Shown one piece after another: positions 53,801-63,065 of a stretch of DNA of 64,000 nucleotides. Numbering within the stretch: the stretch's first letter is position 1; each line of letters starts with the position of its first letter. The DNA lies in NCBI GenBank assembly GCA_024235855.1, contig JACKLN010000002.1, positions 248,001 to 312,000 on the forward strand, in the 5' to 3' direction. This DNA comes from Burkholderiaceae bacterium. GTDB taxonomy: Bacteria; Pseudomonadota; Gammaproteobacteria; Burkholderiales; Burkholderiaceae_C. The position numbers and the translations under genes are program-made. Below the pieces are notes generated by a model. It was not told the DNA's origin, ran no database searches, and was given only the letters and a program-made list of their open reading frames with translations.

Positions 53801-56800
53801 ATGGCCGCCCGCCCGATGCCGCACGTGCACCCCGCCCCATTGACGTTCGACGGCGGCAACGCCCTCTCCGACTTCCGCGCGCGTGCGCTGCTGCCCCGGC
53901 TGCAGGCCATCTGCCCGCGCATCACCGGCGTGGCGGCGCGCTTCGTGCACTGGGTGGCGCTGGACGCCGCCGCCACGCCGGCGCAGCAGGACAAGCTGGC
54001 CGCCTTGCTGACCTACGGCGACCCGTACACCGGTCCCATCGACGGCGAGTGCGTGCTGGTGATGCCGCGCCTGGGCACGGTGTCGCCCTGGGCCAGCAAG
54101 GCTACCGACATCGCGCGCAACTGCGGCATCGAACTGCACCGGGTCGAGCGTGTCACCGAGTTCCGACTCACGCTCAAGAGTGGGTTGGTCGGCGGCCTGC
54201 TGGGCGGCGCCAAGCCGCTGACCGACGACGAACGTGCCGAGGTGGCTGCGCTGCTGCACGACCGCATGACCGAGAGCGTGGCCTTCACGCGCGACGCCGC
54301 GGTGCACCTGTTCGATCCGCAGCCGGCACCGCCGCTGGCGCACGTGGACGTGCTCGGCGCCGGCCGTGCCGCGCTGGTGGCCGCGAACGGCGAGTTCGGC
54401 CTCGCGCTGTCGGACGACGAGATCGACTACCTCGTCGACGCGTTCACCAGGCTGGGCCGCCACCCCAGCGACGTCGAGCTGATGATGTTCGCGCAGGCCA
54501 ACAGCGAACATTGCCGGCACAAGATCTTCAACGCCGAGTTCGTGATCGACGGCCAGCCGCAGCCGCACTCGATGTTCGGCATGATCCGGCAAACCGAGAA
54601 GACCAGCCCCCAGCACACCGTGGTCGCCTACAACGACAACGCCGCGGTGATGGAGGGCGGCCCGGCCGAGCGCTGGTTGCCGCAGGGCTTCACCAACGCG
54701 CCGGCCTACGGCCCGCGCGACGGCACGGTGCACGTGCTGATGAAGGTGGAGACGCACAACCACCCCACGGCCATCAGTCCGTTCCCGGGTGCGGCCACCG
54801 GGGCCGGCGGCGAGATCCGTGACGAAGGCGCCACTGGGCGGGGTGCGCGCCCCAAGGCCGGCCTGACCGGGTTCTCGGTCAGCAACCTGCACCTGCCCGG
54901 CACCGACGAACCCTGGGAGCGCAGCCCGGTGGGCAAGCCGGCGCACATCGCCAGCCCGCTGCAGATCATGACCGAGGGCCCGCTGGGCGGTGCCGCCTTC
55001 AACAACGAGTTCGGCCGGCCCAACCTGGGCGGCTACTTCCGCGTCTTCGAGCAGACCGTGGCCGGTGTGCGCCGCGGCTACCACAAGCCCATCATGATCG
55101 CCGGTGGCCTGGGCAGCATCGACGCCAGCCAGACGCACAAGAAGATCTTCCCCGCCGGCACGCTGATGATCCAGCTCGGCGGCCCGGGCATGCGCATCGG
55201 CATGGGCGGCGGTGCCGCCAGTTCCATGGCCGCGGGCAGCAACACCGCGGCGCTGGACTTTGACAGCGTGCAGCGCGGCAACCCGGAGATCCAGCGCCGT
55301 GCGCAGGAGGTCATCAACCACTGCTGGGCGCTGGGCGAAGCCAACCCGGTGCTGGCGATCCACGACGTGGGCGCCGGCGGCATCTCCAACGCCTTCCCGG
55401 AGCTGGCCGACGGCGCCGGCCGCGGCGCGCTGTTCGACCTGACGCAGGTGCCGCTGGAGGAAAGCGGCCTGGCGCCCAAGGAGATCTGGTGCAACGAGAG
55501 CCAGGAGCGCTACGTGATCGCGCTGGATCCGGCCGGGCTGCCGCTGTTCGAGCAGATGTGCGCGCGCGAGCGCTGCCCGTTTGCCGTGGTGGGCACGGCC
55601 ACCGAAACCACCGAGCTGGTGGTGGAGGTCGGTGCCGGCGGCGAGCGCGTGATCGACATGCCGATGGACGTGCTGCTGGGCAAGCCGCCGAAGATGCGGC
55701 GCGACGTGCAGCGCGTGGCGCGCCGCGAGCCGCCGCTGGACCTCACCGGCGTCAAGCTCGACGACGTGGCGCTGGCCGTGCTGCGCCACCCCACGGTGGC
55801 CAGCAAGCGATTCCTGATCACGATCGGCGACCGCACGGTCGGCGGGTTGAACCACCGCGACCCGATGGTCGGCCCCTGGCAGGTGCCGGTGGCCGACGTG
55901 GCCGTGACGCTGGCCGACTACAGCGGCTTCCGCGGCGAGGCCATGTGCATGGGCGAGCGCACGCCGCTGGCGGCGCTGGACGCGCCGGCCTCCGGCCGCA
56001 TGGCCGTGGGCGAGGCCATCACCAACCTGCTGGCCGCGCCGATCGAGCTGTCGCGGGTGAAGCTCAGTGCCAACTGGATGGCCGCCTGCGGCGAGCCGGG
56101 CGAGGACGCTGCGTTGTACGACACGGTGCGCGCCGTCGGCCTGGAACTGTGCCCGGCGCTGGGCATCGGCATCCCGGTGGGCAAGGATTCGCTGTCCATG
56201 CGCACGCAGTGGGAAGGCAACAAGGTCGTCGCGCCCGTCTCGCTGATCGTCAGCGCCTTCGCCACGCTGGACGACGTGCGCGGCACGCTGACCCCGCAGC
56301 TGCAGCTGGGCGACACGACGCTGCTGCTGGTCGATCTGGGCCAGGGCCGGAACCGCCTGGGCGGCTCGATGCTGGCGCAGGTGCTCGGCCGCTTCGGGCA
56401 TGAGGTGCCGGACCTCGACGACCCGACGCTGCTGAAGGCCCTGGTGGCCGCGGTGAACGAGCTGCGCGGCCAGGGCCGGTTGCTCGCCTACCACGACCGC
56501 AGCGATGGCGGCCTGTGGGCCGCGGCCTGCGAGATGGCCTTCGCTGGCCGGCAGGGTCTGAGCCTGAACGTCGACATCCTGGTCACCGAGGGCGACGGTA
56601 TCGCCGACAGCCGGGCCGAGTACGGCGATTCGAAGAACTGGGCCGGCCAGGTGGGCGAGCGGCGCAACGAGCTGATGCTCAAGGCGCTGTTCAACGAGGA
56701 ACTGGGCGTGCTGCTGCAGGTCAGGCGCGAGGACCGCGATGCGGTGCTGGGCGTGCTGCGTGCCCATGGCCTGTCGAAGCACACGCACGTGGTCGGCAAG

Positions 56801-57805
56801 ACCAACGACCGCGGCGTGGTCGAGGTCTGGCGCGACACCAAGTGCCAGTTCAGCGCGCCCCTGGGCGACCTGCTGGCGGCCTGGGACGAGGTGAGCTGGC
56901 GCATCTGCCGCGAGCGCGACAACCCCGAGGCTGCCGACGCGGAGCACACCGCGGCCGGCGATGCCGCCGCACCCGGCCTGCACCTGCACCTGACCTTCGA
57001 CCCGGCCGAGGACGTGGCCGCGCCGATGATCGCCACTGGCGCGCGGCCGAAGCTGGCCATCCTGCGCGAGCAGGGCGTGAACTCACACGTCGAGACCAGC
57101 AAGGCCTTCGACCTCGCCGGCTTCGAGACCTTCGACGTGCACATGTCCGACCTGCAGGCCGGGCGTGCGCGGCTGGACCAGTTCGCCGGCTTCGTCGCCT
57201 GCGGCGGCTTCAGCTACGGCGACACGCTGGGCGCCGGTGAAGGCTGGGCGCGGTCCATCCTCTTCAACCCGGCGCTGGCCGACCAGTTCGCCGCGTTCTT
57301 CGCGCGTGGCGACAGCTTCGCCCTGGGGATCTGCAACGGCTGCCAGATGCTGGCCGCCCTGGCGCCGATGATCCCGGGTGCCGACGCCTGGCCGCGCTTC
57401 GTGCGCAACCGCAGCGAGCAGTTCGAGGCCCGGCTTGCGATGGTGGAGCTGCTGGACAGCCCCAGCCTGTTCTTCGCCGGCATGGCCGGCAGCCGCATCC
57501 CGATCGCGGTGGCGCACGGCGAGGGCCGGGCCGACTTCTCGCAGCGTGGCGACGTGGCGAAGGTGCAGCGTGCAGCGCGCTGGGTCGACGGCCACGGCCA
57601 GGCCACCGAGGCCTACCCGGCCAACCCCAACGGCAGCCCGGGCGGTCTGACCGCGGTGACCACCGCCGACGGCCGCTTCACGGCCATGATGCCGCACCCC
57701 GAGCGCGTGTTTCGCAACGTGCTGATGAGCTGGACGCCGGGCGACGTGTCGGCGCTCAGTCCCTGGATGCGCATGTTCCGCAATGCGCGGCGTTTCGTCG
57801 GCTGA
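53801..57805 (+). CDS. purL: Phosphoribosylformylglycinamidine synthase PurL (large form)
   Basis: A 1334-residue ATP-dependent amidotransferase of purine synthesis that converts FGAR and glutamine to FGAM. It carries all four parts in one chain: N-terminal PurS-like region, linker, the duplicated AIR-synthetase-like synthase domain (with VETHNHPTAISPFPGAATG and ATP loops such as GGPGMRIGMGGGAASSM), and a C-terminal class I glutaminase. The nucleophile is C1178 in GICNGCQM, with 'MMPHPERVFRN' supplying the His-Glu pair. Length matches gammaproteobacterial and betaproteobacterial PurL. An ATG 15 nt inside (53816) is a possible alternative start. Confidence 0.97.
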   Translation: MAARPMPHVHPAPLTFDGGNALSDFRARALLPRLQAICPRITGVAARFVHWVALDAAATPAQQDKLAALLTYGDPYTGPIDGECVLVMPRLGTVSPWASKATDIARNCGIELHRVERVTEFRLTLKSGLVGGLLGGAKPLTDDERAEVAALLHDRMTESVAFTRDAAVHLFDPQPAPPLAHVDVLGAGRAALVAANGEFGLALSDDEIDYLVDAFTRLGRHPSDVELMMFAQANSEHCRHKIFNAEFVIDGQPQPHSMFGMIRQTEKTSPQHTVVAYNDNAAVMEGGPAERWLPQGFTNAPAYGPRDGTVHVLMKVETHNHPTAISPFPGAATGAGGEIRDEGATGRGARPKAGLTGFSVSNLHLPGTDEPWERSPVGKPAHIASPLQIMTEGPLGGAAFNNEFGRPNLGGYFRVFEQTVAGVRRGYHKPIMIAGGLGSIDASQTHKKIFPAGTLMIQLGGPGMRIGMGGGAASSMAAGSNTAALDFDSVQRGNPEIQRRAQEVINHCWALGEANPVLAIHDVGAGGISNAFPELADGAGRGALFDLTQVPLEESGLAPKEIWCNESQERYVIALDPAGLPLFEQMCARERCPFAVVGTATETTELVVEVGAGGERVIDMPMDVLLGKPPKMRRDVQRVARREPPLDLTGVKLDDVALAVLRHPTVASKRFLITIGDRTVGGLNHRDPMVGPWQVPVADVAVTLADYSGFRGEAMCMGERTPLAALDAPASGRMAVGEAITNLLAAPIELSRVKLSANWMAACGEPGEDAALYDTVRAVGLELCPALGIGIPVGKDSLSMRTQWEGNKVVAPVSLIVSAFATLDDVRGTLTPQLQLGDTTLLLVDLGQGRNRLGGSMLAQVLGRFGHEVPDLDDPTLLKALVAAVNELRGQGRLLAYHDRSDGGLWAAACEMAFAGRQGLSLNVDILVTEGDGIADSRAEYGDSKNWAGQVGERRNELMLKALFNEELGVLLQVRREDRDAVLGVLRAHGLSKHTHVVGKTNDRGVVEVWRDTKCQFSAPLGDLLAAWDEVSWRICRERDNPEAADAEHTAAGDAAAPGLHLHLTFDPAEDVAAPMIATGARPKLAILREQGVNSHVETSKAFDLAGFETFDVHMSDLQAGRARLDQFAGFVACGGFSYGDTLGAGEGWARSILFNPALADQFAAFFARGDSFALGICNGCQMLAALAPMIPGADAWPRFVRNRSEQFEARLAMVELLDSPSLFFAGMAGSRIPIAVAHGEGRADFSQRGDVAKVQRAARWVDGHGQATEAYPANPNGSPGGLTAVTTADGRFTAMMPHPERVFRNVLMSWTPGDVSALSPWMRMFRNARRFVG

Positions 57806-57823
57806 TCGCTGACCTGACACGAC

Positions 57824-59350
57824 ATGCCCACCGAGGGCCAGGCTGCCGCGCTGCTGGAGTTGCTGGACACGCACGTGCCCATCGCCGTGCTGCAGACGCA
57901 CGACGAGAAGCGCGTGCTGGCGCTGGCCGAGGCCGTGGCGCGGCGCACGCAGCGCGCGCTGTGGGCCTGGTCGGCCAGCAACGGGCTGCGCGCGCTGCAC
58001 GGCCTGAAGCTGCGCCTGGTGGAGCAGGGCACCGACGGCCACCCCGGCGCTGCAGACACCCACGAGCTGCCAGCCGCACTGAAGGCCATGGCCAAGGTGG
58101 AAGGCCCGGCGCTGGTGCTGCTGCTGGACATCCACCCCTACCTGAACCACCCGGTGACGGTGCGCGCGCTGAAGGACCTCGCCCTGGCCAGCGAGCGCAC
58201 CGGCGTGCAGCTGGCCTTCGTGGCCCACGCGCTGACGGTGCCCGACGAACTGCAGCCCTGGGCGGCCGCGTTCGAGATCGAGCCGATGACGCCGGAGCGC
58301 GTGCGCACCGTGCTGCGCGAGGAGATCACGCGCCAGCGCAGCCGCAGCGGGCGCGACGTGGCCGGCTGCCAGCGCACGCTGGAGTCGCTGCAGCGCCATC
58401 TGGTGGGGCTGCCCGAGGCCTCCGTGCGCCACCTGGCGCGGCTGGCGCTGGGCGACGGCCAGATCACCACCGCCGACCTGACCCGAGTACTGGCCGCCAA
58501 GCAGGCGCAGCTGGGCGCGGCCGAACTGCTGGTCTTCGAGCCCGACCTGCCGGCGATGGACCAGGTGGCCGGCATGACGGCGCTCAAGCGCTGGCTGCTG
58601 CTGCGCCGCGCGCCGTTCCTGGACCCGGCTGCGGCCGAGGGCCTGCCGCCGCCCAAGGGTGTGCTGCTGCTGGGCGTGCAGGGCGGTGGCAAGAGCCTGG
58701 CGGCCAAGGCGGTGGCGGCGTCGTGGCAGCTGCCGCTGTTCCGCATGGACTTCGGCGCGCTCTACGACAAGTGGCAGGGCGAGAGCGAACGCAAGCTGCG
58801 GGAGGCGCTGCGCGTGGCCGAGAGCATGCAGCCCTGCGTGGTGTGGATGGACGAGGTGGAAAAGGGTCTGGCCGGCGGCAGCGCCGGCAGCGACGACGGC
58901 ACGGGTGCCACGCGCCGCATGCTGGGCACGCTGCTGACCTGGATGGCCGAGCGCCGCAGCCGGGTGTTTCTGGTGGCCACCGCCAACGACATCCAGGCCC
59001 TGCCGCCGGAACTGGTGCGCAAGGGCCGCTTCGACGAGATCTTCTTCGTCGACCTGCCCGACGAGGGGGCGCGCGCCGAGCTGATGCGCATCCACCTGGG
59101 TCGCCTCAAGGTGGCTTTCGACGAGGCGCAATTGGCCACCCTGGTGGTGGCCAGCACCGGTTTCAGCGGTGCCGAGATCGAGGCCGCGGCCGTGGCGGCG
59201 CGCTACGAGGCGCTGGCGCTGGGCCGCGAAGCCAACGCCGCCGCGGTGCTGGCGGAACTGGCGCGCACGAAGCCGCTGTCGGTGACGCGCGCTGAAGCCA
59301 TCGCGGCCTTGCGGGCCTGGGCCGCCGAACGCGCCGTGCCGGCGGGGTGA
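57824..59350 (+). CDS. Ycf46-like AAA family ATPase
   Basis: A 508-residue ATPase. The first 240 residues form the Ycf46-type N-terminal region (a degenerate RecA-like part containing LLLDIHPYLNHPVTVRALKD). The AAA module has Walker A GVQGGGKS (K290), Walker B VVWMDEVEK (D343, E344), and the second-region arginine motif RRSRVFLVATAND...RKGRFDE. Ycf46-like proteins are linked to CO2/bicarbonate or stress responses in cyanobacteria, but the bacterial role is poorly known. It follows purL by 18 nt and converges with egtB (4 bp between stops). Confidence 0.88.
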   Translation: MPTEGQAAALLELLDTHVPIAVLQTHDEKRVLALAEAVARRTQRALWAWSASNGLRALHGLKLRLVEQGTDGHPGAADTHELPAALKAMAKVEGPALVLLLDIHPYLNHPVTVRALKDLALASERTGVQLAFVAHALTVPDELQPWAAAFEIEPMTPERVRTVLREEITRQRSRSGRDVAGCQRTLESLQRHLVGLPEASVRHLARLALGDGQITTADLTRVLAAKQAQLGAAELLVFEPDLPAMDQVAGMTALKRWLLLRRAPFLDPAAAEGLPPPKGVLLLGVQGGGKSLAAKAVAASWQLPLFRMDFGALYDKWQGESERKLREALRVAESMQPCVVWMDEVEKGLAGGSAGSDDGTGATRRMLGTLLTWMAERRSRVFLVATANDIQALPPELVRKGRFDEIFFVDLPDEGARAELMRIHLGRLKVAFDEAQLATLVVASTGFSGAEIEAAAVAARYEALALGREANAAAVLAELARTKPLSVTRAEAIAALRAWAAERAVPAG

Positions 59351-59354
59351 TGGC

Positions 59355-60557
59355 TCAGGCGTCCCGGGCCAGCCGCAGCCCGCTGAACTGCCACTGCGCC
59401 TCGGGCGGGAAGAAGTTGCGGTAGCTCAGACGCGCGTGGCCGTCGGGCGTGGCCAGCGAGCCGCCGCGCAGCACGAACTGCTGGGCCATGAACTTGCCGT
59501 TGTATTCGCCCACCGCGCCGTCGGGCACCCGGTAGCCGGGGTAGGGGCGGTAGGCCGAGCCTGTCCATTGCCACGCCGTGTCGTGCACCTGCTGCAGGCG
59601 GCCGCTGCGGGCGCCGGTTTCCCACTCGGCTTCGGTGGGCAGCCGCGCGCCGGCCCAGCGCGCGATGGCCTCGGCCTCGTACCAGCTCAGGTGCAGCGCG
59701 GGCGTGTCGCGCTCCAGCGGGCGGTGGCCGAACAGCGTGTAGACCTGCCAGGGCACGTCCGGCGCGTCGCGATGCCAGTACAGCGGCGCCTCGCGGCGGC
59801 CGGCCTGCACCCAGTCCCAACCCAGCGAGGTCCACAGCGCCGCACGCCGGTACCCACCGTCGGCGATGAAATCGGCCACCTCGCCCTGGCTGACTAGGCG
59901 GTCGCGAAGCTCGAAGGGTTCGACGAACACGCGATGGCGCGGGCCTTCGTTGTCGAAATGGAAGTTGCCGTCCTGGGTCGGATCGTGGCCGATCTCGACG
60001 AGCCCGCCGTCGAACCCGCACCACACCGCGGGCGACGCGGCCGGCACGAGGGGCGGTTCGCCCGACGCGTAGGCCGCGCCCAGCGGGTTGTGCCACAGCA
60101 GGTGCTTGGCGTCGGTGACGATCAGTTCCTGGTGCTGCTGCTCGTGGTGCAGGCCCAGCGTCAGCAGGGCAGCTGCCGACGGATCGGCCAGCCGCTGCGC
60201 CAGCGCCAGCATCCGTTCGTCCACCGCGCGCCGGTAGGCCTGTACCGTGGTCAGGTCGGGCCGCGTCACCAGGCCGCGCTGCGGCCGCGGGTGCTGCGGC
60301 CCCACGGCCTGGTAGTAGCTGTTGTAGAGCGTGCGGAAGGCCGGGTCCACGGGCCGGAAGTCCGGCTCGAACCGCTCGAGCACGAAGGTCTCGAAGAACC
60401 ACGTCGTGTGCGCCAGATGCCACTTGGCCGGGCTGGTGTCGGGCACGGACTGCACCTGGCAATCCTCCGGCGACAACATCGCGGTGCGGCGCAGCGTCTC
60501 GGCGCGCACGGCACGGTAGCGCTGCAGCAGCGCCAACGGATCCAGCGTCTCGGTCAT
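59355..60557 (-). CDS. egtB: Ergothioneine biosynthesis sulfoxide synthase EgtB
   Basis: A 400-residue non-haem iron enzyme that joins trimethylhistidine (hercynine) to a thiol (gamma-glutamyl-cysteine or cysteine) as a sulfoxide. The DinB-like N-terminal domain carries the three iron ligands: H50 (LAHTTWFFE) and H138/H142 (LHHEQQHQELI). The C-terminal formylglycine-generating-type domain runs from about 190, with RLPTEAEWE and the end motif RNFFPPEAQWQFSGLRL. It is complete. The methyltransferase EgtD, usually adjacent, is not in the window. It converges with the AAA ATPase gene. Confidence 0.93.
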   Translation of the reverse strand: MTETLDPLALLQRYRAVRAETLRRTAMLSPEDCQVQSVPDTSPAKWHLAHTTWFFETFVLERFEPDFRPVDPAFRTLYNSYYQAVGPQHPRPQRGLVTRPDLTTVQAYRRAVDERMLALAQRLADPSAAALLTLGLHHEQQHQELIVTDAKHLLWHNPLGAAYASGEPPLVPAASPAVWCGFDGGLVEIGHDPTQDGNFHFDNEGPRHRVFVEPFELRDRLVSQGEVADFIADGGYRRAALWTSLGWDWVQAGRREAPLYWHRDAPDVPWQVYTLFGHRPLERDTPALHLSWYEAEAIARWAGARLPTEAEWETGARSGRLQQVHDTAWQWTGSAYRPYPGYRVPDGAVGEYNGKFMAQQFVLRGGSLATPDGHARLSYRNFFPPEAQWQFSGLRLARDA

Positions 60558-60580
60558 CGGCCCATCCTAGCGGAGCGCCT

Positions 60581-61447
60581 GTGTCGCACAATGACGGCAT
60601 GACTTACACGGTGCGGCGCCTGCAGGTCGACCTGGACACCCCGTGGCCGCGCCACTGGGCCGGCGGCGACGCCTTCCGCAGCGCCTGGTTCAACGCGCTG
60701 TCGTTCAGCTTCCCGGCCGGCGAGCAACTGTTCATCGATGCGGTGAAGCAGGGGGCGGCGAAGCTCGATGGGCCGGCGCGCGAGCGCTTCGCCGCCGAGG
60801 TGCAGGCCTTCATCGGCCAGGAGGCCACGCACCGGCGGATCCACCAGCGGTTCAATGCGCAGCTGGTCCCCCAGGGTTACGTCAACACCTGGGAAGGCCG
60901 AATCCTGCACCGCCGGGCCACGCAGCTCGAGGGGCAGGATCCGCGCGTGTGGCTGGGCGTGACCGCGGCCACGGAGCACTTCACCGCGATCCTGGCCGAA
61001 TGGCTGCTGACCAGCCCGACGGCATTGGCCGGCGCCGAACCGCGCCTGCGCGACCTCTGGCTGTGGCACGCCAGCGAGGAATCGGAACACCGCGCCACGG
61101 CCTTCGACCTCTACCACGCGCTGGGCGGCAACCTGCGCTGGCGGCGGCGGCTGTACGTCGTCATCACGCTGCACTTCGCCGCCGACATGATGCGGCAGAC
61201 GCTGGCCAACCTGTGGCGCGATGGCCACTGGTGGCGGCCGGCCACCTGGTTCGGCGCGTGGCGGCTGCTGCTGGGTCGTGGCGGCCTGCTGCGTGCGACC
61301 TGGCGGCCGTGGAAGCGCTACTTCTCGGCGGATTTCCACCCGGACGAGGGCAATGGCGCCCCGGCCGACGCCTGGCTGGCGGCCCATGCCCATCTGGCGC
61401 CGCCGGTGCGTGGCGTGGCGCCGGCACAGGGCTCCGCCAGCGCCTGA
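60581..61447 (+). CDS. Predicted metal-dependent hydrolase (PF10118-like)
   Basis: A 288-residue helical protein. It shows the spaced Glu/His pairs expected for a di-metal four-helix core: GQEATHRRIHQ (about 84-94), ATEHFTA (about 130) and HASEESEHRATAFDLYH (about 165-181). This matches the family annotated as predicted metal-dependent hydrolase, often near steroid or lipid genes. Its reaction is unknown. GTG at 60581 is preferred to ATG at 60599 since GGAG lies 5 nt upstream of the GTG and nothing precedes the ATG. It is divergent from egtB. Confidence 0.8.
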   Translation: MSHNDGMTYTVRRLQVDLDTPWPRHWAGGDAFRSAWFNALSFSFPAGEQLFIDAVKQGAAKLDGPARERFAAEVQAFIGQEATHRRIHQRFNAQLVPQGYVNTWEGRILHRRATQLEGQDPRVWLGVTAATEHFTAILAEWLLTSPTALAGAEPRLRDLWLWHASEESEHRATAFDLYHALGGNLRWRRRLYVVITLHFAADMMRQTLANLWRDGHWWRPATWFGAWRLLLGRGGLLRATWRPWKRYFSADFHPDEGNGAPADAWLAAHAHLAPPVRGVAPAQGSASA

Positions 61448-61488
61448 GGGCGAGGCGGCCTTGCCGGTGGCGAGCCGAGGCGATGGCC

Positions 61489-62865
61489 TCAGGGCCCGGG
61501 CACCAGCGTGATGTCGTCGAAGTAGTAGGTTTCGCCCGGATCGGTGGACGCCAGCGTGCCCAGGTTCGGCAGCATCACCACCCAGCTGTAGTCGGGCCCG
61601 ACCTTGTTGGCGGGCACGTTCCAGCTCAGCGTCTGCCAGCCCTCGACCACGGTCTCGTTGGCCTGGATGTCGCCGGTGCTGATGCCAGCATCCGAGACGT
61701 TCTCGAGCTTCAGCACGATGGGCACGCCGGCCAGCGGCGAGTACACACGCGCCGTGATCTTGCGGACGTCGGCCGTCAGCGGGATCACGTCCACGTTGAC
61801 CTTGGCGCCGGCCCAGACCTCGCCACCCAGGCGGATGATCTTGCCGGCCTGGCCGTTGCCGCCGTCGGGGCCGGCCGCGATGGCCGAGGTCTCGGCGCCG
61901 TTGAAGCCCTCGAACACCAGCGCCGTGGTTTCGTCGAACGACGCCAGCACCGTGCCAGGCGTGGCCGCGGGCACGAGCAGCTTGATGTCGTCGAAGTAGT
62001 AGGTCTCGCCGGGGTCGACGGAGGCCAGCGTGCCCAGGTTGGGCAGCATCACGACCCAGCTGTACTCGGGGCCGACCTTGTTGGCGGGCACGGTCCAGGT
62101 CAGCGTCTGCCAGCCCTCGACGACGGTCTCGTTGGCCTGCAGATCACCAGTGGTGATGCCGGCGTCGGCCACGTTCTCGAGCTTGAGCACGATGGGCACG
62201 CCGGCCAGCGGCGAGTACACACGCGCAGAGATCGTGCGGTTGTCGGCCGTCAGCGGGATCACGTCGACGTTGACCTTGGCCCCGGCCCAGACCTCGCCGC
62301 CCAGGCGGATGATCTTGCCGGCCTGGCCGCTGCCGCCGGCCGGCGCTGCGGCGATGGCCGAGGTCTCGGCACCATTGAAGCCTTCGAATGCCAGCGGCGT
62401 GGCCTCGTCGAACGACGCCAGCAGCACGTCGCCGCTGACCGGCGGCGTGGTGCGCACGGTGTTGAAGTCCTGCGCGTGCGTGCCGGACGTGGTGCCCGGG
62501 TTGTCGTTCAGGTCCGCATAGCTGCCCGCCGCCACGGCCACGCTCATCGTGCCGGCGCTGTCCGGCTCCGGCGTGACCTCGAGCAGGTACTTCTGGTCGT
62601 TGACCTTGATCAGCGTGCCGCGCATGCCGCCGGAGACGGTGACGTCCTCGACGGTGAAGCTGGTGCCGACCGACTCGCTGAAGCTGAAGGTGAAGGTCAC
62701 CGCACCTCGGGCCACGTCGCCCGGCACGTTGTCGTCGATGACCAGGGTCGGCCCGGCAGTGTCGTTCTGCGGCGGTGCAGACGCGCCGCCGCCACAGGCC
62801 GCCAGCAGGGCGGACACCGCGAGTGCGCAGGCGGAGAGGGCGAAGTGTTTCGAGGGCAGGGTCAT
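61489..62865 (-). CDS. Lipoprotein with Ig-like domain and duplicated carbohydrate-binding-like module
   Basis: A 458-residue envelope lipoprotein. The signal peptide ends in lipobox LLAAC (Cys about 24), then GGG. A bacterial Ig-like domain (about 35-140, with FTFSFSESVGTSFTVEDVTV) is followed by two nearly identical 158-residue modules (about 145-302 and 303-458). Each starts LASFDE, contains GGEVWAGAKVNVDVIPLTAD and ends DPGETYYFDDI. The beta-rich modules resemble glycan-binding domains found in outer-membrane sugar-uptake loci. The ATG at 62865 gives the signal peptide directly. A sigma-70 promoter with two LacI-type operators lies upstream. Ligand unknown. Confidence 0.85.
   Translation of the reverse strand: MTLPSKHFALSACALAVSALLAACGGGASAPPQNDTAGPTLVIDDNVPGDVARGAVTFTFSFSESVGTSFTVEDVTVSGGMRGTLIKVNDQKYLLEVTPEPDSAGTMSVAVAAGSYADLNDNPGTTSGTHAQDFNTVRTTPPVSGDVLLASFDEATPLAFEGFNGAETSAIAAAPAGGSGQAGKIIRLGGEVWAGAKVNVDVIPLTADNRTISARVYSPLAGVPIVLKLENVADAGITTGDLQANETVVEGWQTLTWTVPANKVGPEYSWVVMLPNLGTLASVDPGETYYFDDIKLLVPAATPGTVLASFDETTALVFEGFNGAETSAIAAGPDGGNGQAGKIIRLGGEVWAGAKVNVDVIPLTADVRKITARVYSPLAGVPIVLKLENVSDAGISTGDIQANETVVEGWQTLSWNVPANKVGPDYSWVVMLPNLGTLASTDPGETYYFDDITLVPGP
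61500..62419 (-). repeat. Intragenic direct repeat, 474-bp period
   Basis: Two copies of about 446 bp (61500-61945 and 61974-62419) encode the duplicated 158-codon module of the lipoprotein. They match closely over their whole length with scattered, mostly third-position differences, indicating a fairly recent tandem duplication kept in frame. Confidence 0.9.
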
Positions 62866-62945
62866 GACGGATTTCCTGGCAGGGGAGCAGGCCGGGCGTT
62901 GCGTGAGGAGACGACGCCCCGGCGTCCGCGGCACGGCCGGGACGG

Positions 62946-62961
62946 TGGAAAGCGGTTTCCA
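62946..62961. promoter_or_regulatory. LacI-family operator 1
   Basis: TGGAAAGCGGTTTCCA is a 16-bp inverted repeat around a GCGG core. The pattern GAAAnCGnTTTC is typical of LacI/GalR-family sites. It is centred 22 bp (two helical turns) from operator 2, downstream of the predicted transcription start. Confidence 0.75.
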
Positions 62962-62968
62962 GTCACTG

Positions 62969-62982
62969 TGAAAGCGGTTTCA
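62969..62982. promoter_or_regulatory. LacI-family operator 2
   Basis: TGAAAGCGGTTTCA, the same core as operator 1, covers the predicted start site (about 62980) of the promoter for the lipoprotein gene. Binding there would block initiation. Confidence 0.75.
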
Positions 62983-62986
62983 AAGA

Positions 62987-63015
62987 AGCATAGGGGAGGC
63001 CCTGCCAACTCGCAA
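62987..63015 (-). promoter_or_regulatory. Promoter of the lipoprotein gene
   Basis: On the minus strand TTGCGA (63015-63010) and TATGCT (62992-62987) are 17 bp apart, each matching four consensus bases. The start falls inside LacI-type operator 2, about 115 nt before the lipoprotein ATG. Confidence 0.55.
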
Positions 63016-63065
63016 TAGGGAAGGTCCAATGGATTTCCCGGGGTTTCGGCGCGGCGACGGCCCGT

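Noticed and set aside
53762..56989. Minus-strand open frame of over 1000 codons opposite purL
   Set aside because: purL is complete and well conserved; the frame is a GC-driven shadow.
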